Source of the DNA: Populus alba
Lineage: Eukaryota > Streptophyta > Magnoliopsida > Malpighiales > Salicaceae
Assembly: GCF_005239225.2 (NCBI RefSeq)
Contig: NC_133286.1
Span: 18,614,572-18,678,571 of the forward strand
Direction of reading: 5' to 3'
Length of the DNA: 64,000 nt
A program made the translations under genes and the position numbers. Position 1 is the stretch's first letter. Each line of letters begins with the position of its first letter. The notes under the pieces were generated by a model that ran no database searches, had not been told where the DNA came from, and saw only the letters and a program-made list of their open reading frames with translations. Positions 49,220 through 60,741 of the stretch are shown piece after piece.

Positions 49220-51742
49220 TTTTTTTTAAATAAACTTCATGTTGTTGTCATTTTAACATCTACCTTTCCATCAAAGGTTGTTATAGAATCACCATATTTT
49301 CTCGAAAGAATTCAAGGAGATATATGTGGACCTATTTATCTACCATACAGACCTTTTAGATATTTTATGGTATTAATTGATGCATCAAATAAATAATCAC
49401 ATGTTTGTTTACTTTCTACTCAAAATGTTGCATTTGCTAGATTAATAACACAAATTATCAGACTATATATATGATTTTATGATTATCCAAACAAGAAAAT
49501 TCAATTAGATAATGCTAATGAGTTTACTTCTCAAGCATTTGATAATTTTTGCACTTCTATTAGAATTGATGTTGAACATCTTATTTCTCATGTACATACT
49601 CAAAATGGTCTAGCAGAATCAGTTATAAAATGCTTTTAATTAATTGTTAAACCATTACTTATGAAATCAACATTGGATACATCTATTTAGGAATATCTTA
49701 TATTACATACTGTATCATTAGTTAGAATTAGACCAAGTGCTCACTATAAATATTCTCTTTTGCAACTTATTTTTGGTATACCACCAAATATATTTCATCT
49801 ACTAACTTTTGGTTTTGCGATATATGTGCCTATATTGTCCCCTATAAAGGACTAAAATGAGTCCATAACGTAGAATAAAAATTTATGTTAGTTTTGATTT
49901 TTCATCTATTATTAGATTTCATGAACTCTTAACTAATGATTTTTTTAAGATTGTCATTTTAATGAGAACATTTTCCCATCATTAAGAAAAGAAAAAGTAG
50001 TACCTAAAGCACAACAAGAAATTATTTGGAATAACCTAAAGTTATCTCATTTTGCATTTAAAGTTGTCTCATTTAAAATTATTATAAATGATTTATTTGC
50101 ATTTAAAGTTGCTTTTGGCTTCACCATAAGTGATGATGAAATTAAATCACAAACTGTCAAAGAATATTGACATAGAAATGATTGGGCAATGTGGAAAGAA
50201 GCAATCGAAATAAAGCTAAACTCACTTACAAAATATAAAGTATTTGGATCTATAGTTTATACATCTAAAGATGTTATGCATGTTGGATACAAATGAGTTT
50301 TTATTATAAAATGAAATGAGAACAATTAAATTGTACGATACAAGGTACAACATGTTGCCCAAGGTTTCTCACAAAGACCTGGCATTGATTATGAAAAAAC
50401 TTATTCTTCAATTATAGATGCAATTACTTTCAGATTTTTTTATTGATTTAGTAGTTTTAGAAGCTCTAGACATATGTTTAATGGATGTAGTTACAACATA
50501 CCTATATAGATTATTAGATAAAGATATCCATATGAAAATTCCTAAAATATTCAAAATGCCTGAAGCCTTTTATAATAAATCCAGAAGTGTTTTCAATTAA
50601 ACTACAAAAATCTTTACATGAATTGAAACAATCTGGTTGAACGTGGTATAATAATCTTAATAAATACCTCCTAGAAAAAGGGTTTGAGAATAATGAGATT
50701 TGCCTATGCATTTTTATTAAGAGAACCATATCCAAAATTGTAATGTTGATGATTTAAATCTTATTGATGCTCCTAAAGAGCTTATGAAAATTATAACCTA
50801 TTTGAAAGGTGAATTTGAGATGAAAGATCTCGGAAAGATAAAATTTTATCTTGGTATACAAATTGAACATTTTTTAAATGGAAAAATTTATCCATCAATC
50901 AATGTATATAGAAAAGGTCTTAAAGCACTTTTACATGAACAATGTTTATCATTTGAGTGCACTTATGATTGTTCGATCACTTAATGCGAGAGAAAGACCC
51001 CTTTCGACTACTAGAAGAGGATGAAGAAATTCTTGGTCCAGAAGCACCATATCTTAGTATTATTACAGCACTCATGCATCTTGCAAATTATAAAAGATCA
51101 AAAATAGCTTTTGCAGTTAATTTATTGGCAAGATATAGTTCCACTCCCACAAAAATACACTAAAATAGGGTTAAACATATACTTTGCTATCTCTGCAAAA
51201 TAATAAAAATGGGGTTATTTTATAGTGAATCAAATTCATAATTGATTGGATGTGCAGATGCAAATTATCTCCATGATCCCCACAAAGAGAGATCACAAAC
51301 AAGTTATTTGTTTACATATAGAGGTATTGTGATTTCTTAGAGATATGTTAAACAAACATTAATGGCTACTTCATCAAATCATTAAAAAAATTATTGCAAT
51401 CCATAAAGCAAGTCGAGAATGTATAAGGTTAAAGTAACTTATTTAGCACATAAAAGAAAAATATGGATTGTCAATCGTTGAAGATAGCCCTATAATATTG
51501 TTTGAAGATAATGGTGTCTAAATCATTTAATTTAGAAAAGGTTATATTAAAAAAGACAAAACAAAGCATATCTCACCAAAGCTTTCTTATATACACAAGC
51601 TTTAACATAAGAAAAAAATTGATATCAAGCAAATTAGATCAGGTGATAATTTCATAGACTTATTTACAAAGTCTTTACCAGCCTCGACTTTCAGGAAGTT
51701 TATCTATAATATTCGAATGCGTCATTTTAAAGATTTGTTATA
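49220..51742 (+). pseudogene. Copia pol relic (integrase, RT, RNase H)
   Basis: Integrase: FLERIQGDICGPI and YFMVLIDASNK (49300-49395), LDNANEFTSQ and HVHTQNGLAES (49500-49620). Reverse transcriptase: WKEAIEIKLNSL, VRYKVQHVAQGFSQRPGIDYEKTYS (about 50195-50405), LDICLMDVVTTYLYRLLDKDI and MKIPKIFKMPEA, a damaged YVDD motif (VDDLNLIDAPKELMK, about 50742), and FEMKDLGKIKFYLGIQIEH. RNase H: LIGCADANY, EDNGV-like and HISPKLSYIHKL, ending with DLFTKSLPASTFRKF near 51700. Many stops and frameshifts break the frame. It is not a functional polyprotein. Confidence 0.85.
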
Positions 51743-52085
51743 AGACATGTACTTTTGAGGTAAAATCAATTCAAATTGTGCTTTTTTTTCTTCACTTAGG
51801 TTTTTTCCCGTTGAGTTTTTCTTTGCGAGGTTTTAATGAGACAATTTAATATTTTGTGAATTATGAAGTATTCAAATATGAATCTTGAAGTGTCTATGTA
51901 AAATCTTCTATCGAATTGAATCTTGAAGTATCTATATAAAACTTTATATTGAATTTTGAAGTATTCAGAAATCACATAAGAATATTGTACTATTTTTTCT
52001 TCATCTAGATTTTTTTCCCATTGGGTTTTTTCTTTGTAAGGGTTTAATGAGACACATTTTTAGTACATGATCATTCAAGGGAAAG

Positions 52086-52091
52086 TGTTAT

Positions 52092-52134
<43 letters not shown>

Positions 52135-52389
52135 TGCCAATTAGAATCTTTTAGACTTCCCGACTATTGAGTTTAGTTTGTTGGTTTTTTATAACACTTG
52201 GATTTTCTAGTGTCCTTTAATATTTTCATTTTCTTCTACTATAAATAGACTACTTGTTTGTAATTTAAGTATTGAGAAAAAATAAGTAAGAACTTTTCTT
52301 TTAAGTTTTATTTTAAATATGTATATTCTTAATTATTATTTTTTTTACACTTTCCTTATTTTTCTTTATATGGAAATTCTTTTATAACA
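52086..52389 (+). repeat. 3' LTR of the copia element
   Basis: A 304-bp LTR opens with TGTTATAAAA and closes with TTTTATAACA. It is preceded by a purine tract (CAAGGGAAAG). It contains an (AT)18 run at 52095-52131 in the U3 part and a CTATAAATAG TATA box near 52240. No second LTR exists in the window for a comparison of age. Confidence 0.85.
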
Positions 52390-55300
52390 ATCACTAGAAT
52401 ATTATCCAAATACTTTATGATTTTCTATAATCTTTTTTATTTTTGAAAATTACATATAACCTAGTATATTTGAATGATGACAACACTCTACTATCTCACT
52501 TTCCATAAATGACACTTTATATAAATTTTTTTTTTTTATTTCGGCCACCTAACTTTATATATTTTTTTAATTACATCATTCCAAGTTATATTACCGTGGT
52601 TTTATATGTTAATTTTTCTTTTTCTTTTTGCGTGCTCTCGTGTGTGTGTGTGTGTGTGTGTGTATTTTGCATTAGATTAAAGATAGATTTTACAAAATAT
52701 ATTTTTTAAAATAACAAATAGTTGCTTTGCATTTTACGAGTGTGCAATCCCGCTGGAACGTACGCGTTAGACATTGGTTTCCACGGTTCAAATCGGAGAA
52801 TCCAGTCCTCGTCAAGAAAATATTATTCTTGGGGAAGACTTTTGTACTTTTTAAATTAATTTTTTTGTTTTAAATTATTTTTCTATGTTTTGATATCATT
52901 TTAACATTGTGATATTAAAAATAAAATAATTATTTTATTTTTTGTGGTTAGATGCCTCTTCATGGAAAATTCAACCTCTGAGAAAACGTAATGGAAATTC
53001 ATCAAGTGGGCATTTGAAAATGCCAAAATTATTGTTGCCCTTTCGAATTTAACTTGGACCGGTGGATACATGTCATTGTATAGATTTTGTTTTTTCTTTT
53101 ACTTTTTCGGATTATAATTATTACCATCCCCCATTCCCACCGACAATCTTCAAAGGCAGACACAAAAGTGGAGCGAGGATGCTCCATGGATGGCTGTAGG
53201 AGATCTAGAGATTAGTAGGAAATGGGAAAGTCTACTTTGCTGAAATCCAAATTTTTGTCTTTGCTTAAAGAATGACGGTCAAATGGTCTTTCCGAACCGG
53301 AGTTTTCAGTCTTGGAATGATGGCTGTGCGCTTCAGCCCCCTGCATTTCGAGGCTGTCATCCTGCTGGATGTACGCGGTGGACATTGTTTTCCACGGTTC
53401 GAATTGGAGTGCCCAGCCTCCACTAATAAAATATTGATTGACTGTATCCCGGAGAGAAGGTGAATTAGGGGAACACGGGCGTTTGCACCTCCTTTTCCGC
53501 GGTTTAATTTTATTGTTTTGCAACCATATCTCATGATAAATTTAGAATAGAGAGAGATACAGGAGAGAAATATATTATTTGATAATCTTATGTTTTGCTT
53601 TTGATTTATATAGAGTTTATATAGTTATACAATAACATAAGTAAAAAAAACAAATTATAAAAAATGTTTGTTCATCTCATTTAATTGAATTGTTGAAATA
53701 ATCATTTATTGTCATTGATTGTTTAATTCTTTGATCTATTTTTTATTGATTATAAAATAATAAATAATATTTATTGATCTTGATTATTTTTTTAAAACAG
53801 CACCTTAAACTTGTTATAATTGTAATTTTCATAGGTTTGACATATACCATTTATATTGCCTTTGTAGAATATGCTTATCTTCCACAATTGTATTTTTTTT
53901 TCTTTCTAAACAAGGCTATTCTTAGCCATTATTCTCTTTTTATAACTACTACCACATTTATTTAGCCAAACAAATTAAAATCTACCATTATTTTTATATT
54001 TTTCTATGGTTGTTAGAAATTAATGCTTGTTTTATTTTTATATTTTTCTAATTATTTTTATATATAAGAAATTAAATTCATTCAAAGCAATATCATTATC
54101 AAAATTGTTGATATTCATGTCCTATCCTTGACTAAATGGGAAAATTAAAAGGATTTTATGAAACCTCCCGAGCGGTGCAGATTTCTTTGACACGGTGAAG
54201 CCAGCGAAAACCAAAGCGATGGTGGTTATGAAAGATCCAGTGAACTTAAAGTCAAGCGTAGAACACGTGGCTTTTGCTAAGGGTGCCACGAGATCACAGA
54301 TTTCCCAGCTCAGCACCAGAAAAAAGGGAAGAGTCGGAGAAGCAGCGGCGGAAGGATCACATTGCTGATATTGGCGGCGTGTTGCGTGACATGGGCAACC
54401 CTACACTCCACTCCTCCTCATTCGACCGAGGCACGTCAAGTAATCCCCACCCAGAAATAAAAATACTTGAAATTCATTCCCCCGAATTAGAACACACGCA
54501 AGAAATAAAGGCAGCTCGAAGATGCTGACTCACTGACTGATATCGATATTCTCTCATGATTCCACACTTTGATTTCAAACGCATCATCATCTCTACTAGA
54601 GATTAGAACCACTTGATTTCTTATGTTGTTATTTATCTGCGGGAAACTAGGAGTTGTTTGTTGACTTGTAGAAAAGTGCCCGTTGACCGTGCCTCCTCCC
54701 ACCATGTCCCCCATCAAATAGTAAACAATTAATTGTTTTTAGTGGATGGACATGTGAAGCTGCACGATAATACGAAGGTTGAGGAGTTGTTTTCCTCTTC
54801 TTCTTCTTTTTAATTACTAGATTTAAAACCTCCGCGTGCAGAAAAAAATACACTATTTATGATTTTTTTTAGTTTTGAAACGAATATTTAATTTAATTCA
54901 CCGTCCATTGCAGCATGATGTAAGTCACCAAAAATAGTGGACACTAGATACCTGTCCCGTATTGAGGGTTGGTATTTTTTCCTTGATGTAAATAATATGA
55001 ATAAAAAAAATACAACAATAAAAAAATAAATTAACAAAGAAATAAAAAGATCCTGTCATTGTCATGAGCGTATCAAAAAACTTAATGTTAAACTAAGTTA
55101 ATTCATAAACTCTATAACCATGGGCATAAAATTAGAATAATTCCAAGCAAAAAAAAATTGAAGGTCAATTCTTAATAAATCAAATAAAAATATAATAATT
55201 TCATATAAAGCAAAACTTTTGTTTATTTATCAAATTCTTAATAATTTCAAATAAAAAACTTTTGTTTACTATGTTGATTTTGTATTTAAAGTTAACAAAG

Positions 55301-58300
55301 TAATTTAACTATTTAAAAAAAAAAAGACCATAAAGCCTATGATTAAAAGGCATTAGTTTTTTATTATTATAGAGGTAAATCAATAAATTTACTATGTAAA
55401 AAAATAAAATTATCAACTTCCTGCACAAATTATTGAAGATAATGATATCACCATGAAAAAACAAACTTATCCTCAATGTTTAGAGCAAAAGGTTTTTGAG
55501 CCAGAGGTGATTTCATCAAATTACTAATCCAATGAATAATTATTTGTTACTAAAACTACAACGACTTTCTCGGATTTCAACTCTCTTTTTTTCATTTAAT
55601 TAGGTCCATTTTTTTTTTTTATGAATTAGGTCCATGTTGTTCCTACTGGCACGGTGACTAATCGATGATCGGTGAACATATATTGCAAGAGCAGGGAGGT
55701 ATTAAATGTCTGCAAATGGGCTCTTTAAGACAACATTGAACACTTGTATAACTGTTCCACCTCTTTTTTGGGCAAACAGACGAGAGTCATAATGTTTCCT
55801 CCCACTTCAAAACGGCGTTGCTACAATTAATACTCGTAATAAAGCCTTGCTCAAATTTAGCTGGCTATTCTTGGTTTTCAGCATAGTTTGTTAAAAATAT
55901 TGGAGGAATAACAGAGTCGATACAATTTTAATTAAAAACAATCCAATGTAAATGTGTTATTTTGTTTTTTTTTTAATTGTCCAATTCCTTTAATATTTTT
56001 AATTAACTATGCTAATTTTTTTTAAAAAAATCAATTTAGCCCAAGTATAGGATAAAATTACGTGCATATAAAAAAATCAAGGTACTGAGGTTCTCTCACC
56101 CCTTGGCTTCACTCCCGTTGACTTTGCCTCTTGAATAGTTGATTATCATCCTAACTTGGGCACACAATTTGTGCCACGAATCCGCTTTTATCCTCGCGAA
56201 ATGTTGCAAATTAGGTGACCCATGCCATGCTGTCGTGCACGTAATTTTTTTTTTTCTAATATAAAAAACAACATTTAAGCAACGTAGGTGTTTTTTTAAA
56301 AAATAATTTTTCAGAGTTAAATTATTAACTAGATTGAATTTACTAAACTTTGTTGTTTTAATAATGTGACTAAAAAAAATATTAACAGAAGAAATGATAA
56401 AAATTAATTATAAAAAATATGTTGCTAATATCATACTCGAGAAAAGAAGAATAAAAAAACTTGGTATAGACCCATTGTTGCTCTATCATAACCGCTCTAT
56501 TATTATAAAAAAGTTTTTAAAAAAGGAAAAAAATAAATCAAGTAAACTCAAGTGAATCTTCTAAATATGAATTAATTTCTCAAACTTGCAATCTGTGAAA
56601 TGCTAGCCCCGAGTTCAATTAAGAAACTCAATTTTTAACCAATTTAATGTTGAAAAATAAAATAAAATAAAAATTATTAATTTAAATTTTTTTCAAAGTA
56701 AAAAAAAATGTAGCAAGAGAAAGAATGATAATCAAATTTGATAAAAAAAACTGAAGGAGGATGAAATTATAAAAAAAATTAAAAATTATCACAATGAAAA
56801 AATAATAATAATAAAAACGAGGATCAAATCTATCAAATAAAAAAAAAATTAAAAGATGATGAAATTGATAAAAAAAAATCCAATTTTATAAATTATTTCA
56901 AATAAAATCAATAGTAATCAAATGAACATAGATCAAATCCAAAAAAAATAAAAATTGAAAAACTGCTTTGAAACTTGGAGAATGAGACTCAAAAATCAAG
57001 GAGGAGAGAGAAAATACAAGGGGAAAAGGTCATTGGCTCTAAACTTGGGGTTTGTCGGCCACATGCACAACCTAGGGATGGAGGGGTTGCCAAGATGATT
57101 TCAATGCCACTTCAGAAGCCATCGTTTGACTACTAAACACTCCCCTACACGCCGCTCAAGGTAATTTAGTTATTTAACTGTGTTTAAAAAAAAATTAAAG
57201 ACTAATTTATTCCTTATCAATATGATATTAACTAATGAATCCTTGAGAAAATATTATATTATCTCCTATAGCTAGGTTTTTTTCTTAAAAAGGAAAAATT
57301 ATCATTATTTTTTCTAATCCACAATGCAATATATTTTGCTCCAAAGTAAAAAACAGAGCACATTAATTTTTTCTATTTTTTTTAAATGGCAAGAGAATAT
57401 ATTATCCTTGTCCATGAGAAAAAAACTATATTATCTGTGATAACTAGTTTTTTTTCCTATCATTATTTTTTTTAATCCACAATGCCATATACGTTGGTCA
57501 AAAGAAAAAAACCAAGCCCTATTAAATTTTTGTTTTAAATGGTAAGTGTCTCGGAGTATAGAGGGCAGGGAATGACGAATCAGGCGTTGGTCTATCATGA
57601 GAGTGAATGATTTTTAAAGTCCTTATATGTCCATAAAGTAGACACTCTGGGCTCTGAAACCCCAGAAGCCTTATATAACTTCCAACCCATGCCAGTAATT
57701 TAACTCGTAAAATAACTCTGTTGGGCTCTTGGGGTAAAGAGGTTTCCAGTAGCATTTCAAACAACGAGGAAGACCACCATTTCAAAAAGCCTTTTCTTTT
57801 TAAATTTGTTTGAATTGTAAAAATGTAATGCCGAATGACGTGTCATTTTTTATTTTGTTTATAAAAAAATTAAATTTTTAAAAAATAATGTTATCTATAG
57901 CATTTAGATTAATGGTTAAAGCTTGATCATTAGTTTTAATGGTCAAATTTAACAAGATTTAATTTGCCGAATAAATAATAGTTTAAAAATATAATAGATC
58001 AAATTTATAATCCAAACCTTGTTTTATCACAACCCTTGTGGTTTAGGGGTAAAATATATTGTTATATCGTCAATTGTTAGTTCAAAGTTAAACCGGAACC
58101 GTGGCTAGACTAGTTGGGCATCAATAAAATCATACACTTTCATAGCCGGGAAGAATAGTCAAACGAAATAAAACAAAAAAACTCGGAAGTTCATAGCAAA
58201 GGAGCTTAAATAATAATAATAATAATAAAATGTAGACATATTATTGCACCATCCTATTTCTTTGTCATGATATTAACACACCTTAACTAATACTTATAAA

Positions 58301-58674
58301 ATTAACTTTTTCATATAAAATATTAAAACTTTAAATATTTTTTTTTAATTCAAATTAACTCAAAACCTTGTTCTTTAACCAGGTCAACCCCATACCGATG
58401 TAATAATTATGAGTTCTGATTTACATGATCCTAAGCACATTTTTGTGACAACATGTCGACAGAAGATAAAGATTTGGAGAAAAAGTGGAGAGCACGACCT
58501 TCACAAATGGGTGGTCAACAGTTAATGCCGAGCCATAAAATTAACGGTCAAAACCTCAAAAAACTAAGTATCTTTGCACACCTCAATTCTCTTTGCCCCA
58601 TTTTCCACCGAGATCCCTTCACCATCCACTTCCAATTTCACATCCACGCAAATTTAATTAAGACATGAAACGAA
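52390..58674. other. Gene-free 6.3-kb block between the copia element and EXO70
   Basis: No protein gene is recognised. Contents: a (GT) run at 52641-52663; two ~85-bp related segments at 52743-52832 and 53354-53435; AT-rich dispersed repeats at 52840-52945, 55060-55240 and 56460-56960; an ATT microsatellite at 58211-58228. The frame 57522-57785 (minus) and frames at 53212-53534 and 54122-54528 show no known domain. Confidence 0.45.
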
Positions 58675-58699
58675 AAAACAGAAACAGAAACAGAAACAG
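58675..58699. repeat. (AACAGA)n microsatellite upstream of EXO70
   Basis: Four tandem hexamer units lie 130 bp before the EXO70 start. Confidence 0.85.
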
Positions 58700-58815
58700 C
58701 AATTCACAATGATTCTTAATTAGTTATGCTTATGCCACGACTCTTCATGTCTATTCCCTTTCTCTGCATCTTCTCTGTTAAATAAATATAAAAACAAAAA
58801 GAAGGGGGAGGGGGG

Positions 58816-58830
58816 ATGACAACCACCTAA
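58816..58830 (+). promoter_or_regulatory. Four-residue upstream ORF abutting the EXO70 start codon
   Basis: ATG ACA ACC ACC TAA ends exactly where the EXO70 ATG begins, in the same frame. A TATA-like AAATATAAAAAC at about 58785-58796 would put the transcription start close to this point, so whether this ATG is in the mRNA is uncertain. Confidence 0.45.
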
Positions 58831-60741
58831 ATGGCCAAAATGGATGGCAATACAGGTCCTGAATCAGAGGCGGTCCTTGAAGAGCCCTCTTCCGCTCCAG
58901 AATTAAGCCTGCTTCAAGTCTTGGAAGACGTTGGTCGATTTCTCAAATCGTTATCCTCGACGCATGATACATCTAACAACCTGCCGGATGTTCCGAACTC
59001 TGTGAAATCGTTGTTGAAAATGATTCAAAAAATGATAACTAAATATGATTCCAACGCAAAGTTTGGCCAAAATCAAGAGGATGACTCATCATTCATTGAG
59101 TCTTTGAATTGCATTTCAAAGTTGATAAATGTTCTTGGCGAATTCCCTTCCAATTCCACAACAGCCTCTTGCTTCAACCGAGCCAGCACCATCCAGCGTC
59201 TAGCCATGTCCATGTTAGACGGTGAGTTCCGGTTAATTCTTGAAAGTTGCAATCAGGGAAACGATGCAGATCTCAAATCTCCAAAGCCATCAAAACAATC
59301 GTCGTTCGGTTCCCATCCGGAATCTGATTACTGCGTTGTACCAGAATCCAAATCAAGAGAAGATGAGGAATTCCCATCATATGCACCAGAAGCAATCTCG
59401 AAAATGAACAGAATCGCCACCGCTATGATCTCATCAGGCTACGAGAGTAAGTGTTGCATGGTTTACAGCTTGGTGAGGAGAAATGCATTCTCTAGCGAAT
59501 TGGACAAGCTCGGTTATGAAAATATCAGCACCGAAAACGTACAAAAAATGCAATGGCAATCATTGGAAGGAGCAATCGCTATGTGGCTCAGTGTAATCAA
59601 GCATTGTTCCTCAGTTCTCTTCTCAGGCGAGCGGAAGCTTTGCAGCTCCGTATTTTCTGAGTATCCATCAATATCTCAGAGATTATTCAGCCACATTGCA
59701 TTAACCTTTGCTGTAAGGTTTCTCAATTTTGCAGACGCAATCGCATTAACGAAACGTTCGGCTGAGAAACTGTTCAAAATTTTGGACATGTATGAGGCAC
59801 TGCGCGATTTAATTCCTGTTTTTGACTACGATACTAGTTCAAGTGAATGCTCTGAAGAACTAAAATCACAAATCTGGGCTGTGAAAGGCCGGCTTGGAGA
59901 ATTTGCCGTGAGCATTATCTGTGATTTGGAGAATTCGATAAAGAGAGACAATGTCAGGACTCCTGTCCCAAGTGGTGCGGTTCACCCCTTGACACGCTAC
60001 ACAATGAATTATCTAAAATACGCCTGTGAGTATAAGGAAACATTAGGGCAAGTGTTTCAGCAGCACCAAAAAAAGGAAGGATCCGGAGAGTCAAAAGGCC
60101 CTGAATCGGATATTAAGAGTGGAGCCAACGACGACTATGGCACTCCAAAGAGCTCACCGTTTTCAGCACAGTTGAATTCGGTTATGGATTTGCTGGATGA
60201 GAATCTTGACATGAAATCAAAGCTCTACAGAGATCCTGCGTTGAGTTATATATTCCTGATGAATAATGGGAGATACATCTTGCAAAAGATAAAAGGTTCT
60301 GATGAAATTCATGATATGATGGGTGATACATGGTGTCGAAAGCGATCATCCGATTTGAGGCAGTACCACAAGGCTTATACAAGAGAGACGTGGACCAAAT
60401 TGTTGCAGTGTCTAAACCAGGATGGTTTGCAGGTAAACGGGAAAGTCTCAAAGGCTGTGTTGAAAGAGAGGTTCAAGACGTTCACCACCATGTTTGATGA
60501 GATACACAGGACGCAGAGCACATGGGTGGTGAGTGATGAGCAGCTTCAGTCTGAGCTTCGGGTTTCGGTATCGGCAGTGGTGACTCCGGCTTACCGTTCA
60601 TTTGTAGGGAGATTCCAACAGCATTTGGCTCACGGTAGACAAATAGAGAAGTATATTAAGTACCAACCTGAAGATATTGAGAACTTGATTGATGAATTGT
60701 TTGATGGAAATACTACATCCATGGCAAGGAGGAGGACATAA
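58831..60741 (+). CDS. EXO70: Exocyst complex subunit EXO70 (EXO70B-like)
   Basis: EXO70 is the exocyst subunit that binds phosphoinositides and tethers secretory vesicles to the plasma membrane; plants have many paralogs, used in growth, immunity and autophagy. The gene is one open exon of 636 aa, as in several plant EXO70 clades. The Exo70 (PF03081) helical region starts near residue 230 (MQWQSLEGAIAMWL). It contains GERKLCSSVF, FADAIALTKRSAEKLFKILDMYEALRDL, PSGAVHPLTRYTMNYLKYAC, MKSKLYRDPALSYIFLMNN, YILQKIKGSDE and TWCRKRSSDLRQYHK. It ends with KYIKYQPEDIENLIDELFDGN. The C-terminal half fits the EXO70B type best, by memory. The N-terminal ~200 aa are divergent, Ser/acid-rich, and lack the usual EEKLIAAARHI-like first helix. 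The ATG follows directly after a TAA, so no longer in-frame N-terminus is possible in the genomic frame. Confidence 0.93.
   Translation: MAKMDGNTGPESEAVLEEPSSAPELSLLQVLEDVGRFLKSLSSTHDTSNNLPDVPNSVKSLLKMIQKMITKYDSNAKFGQNQEDDSSFIESLNCISKLINVLGEFPSNSTTASCFNRASTIQRLAMSMLDGEFRLILESCNQGNDADLKSPKPSKQSSFGSHPESDYCVVPESKSREDEEFPSYAPEAISKMNRIATAMISSGYESKCCMVYSLVRRNAFSSELDKLGYENISTENVQKMQWQSLEGAIAMWLSVIKHCSSVLFSGERKLCSSVFSEYPSISQRLFSHIALTFAVRFLNFADAIALTKRSAEKLFKILDMYEALRDLIPVFDYDTSSSECSEELKSQIWAVKGRLGEFAVSIICDLENSIKRDNVRTPVPSGAVHPLTRYTMNYLKYACEYKETLGQVFQQHQKKEGSGESKGPESDIKSGANDDYGTPKSSPFSAQLNSVMDLLDENLDMKSKLYRDPALSYIFLMNNGRYILQKIKGSDEIHDMMGDTWCRKRSSDLRQYHKAYTRETWTKLLQCLNQDGLQVNGKVSKAVLKERFKTFTTMFDEIHRTQSTWVVSDEQLQSELRVSVSAVVTPAYRSFVGRFQQHLAHGRQIEKYIKYQPEDIENLIDELFDGNTTSMARRRT

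Larger units (their letters stand above)
49215..52389 (+). mobile_element. 5'-truncated Ty1/copia retrotransposon with 3' LTR
   Basis: The element starts inside integrase and runs to a 3' LTR. Domains appear in copia order: integrase, reverse transcriptase, RNase H, then a purine tract and the LTR. No gag, protease, primer-binding site or 5' LTR is visible to the left, so at least the first third is lost. The end of the LTR, TTTTATAACA, is an exact inverted copy of its start. Confidence 0.85.

Noticed and set aside
57522..57785. 87-aa minus-strand frame in the EXO70 upstream block
   Set aside because: It reads protein-like but I cannot link it to a family and found no neighbouring exons.
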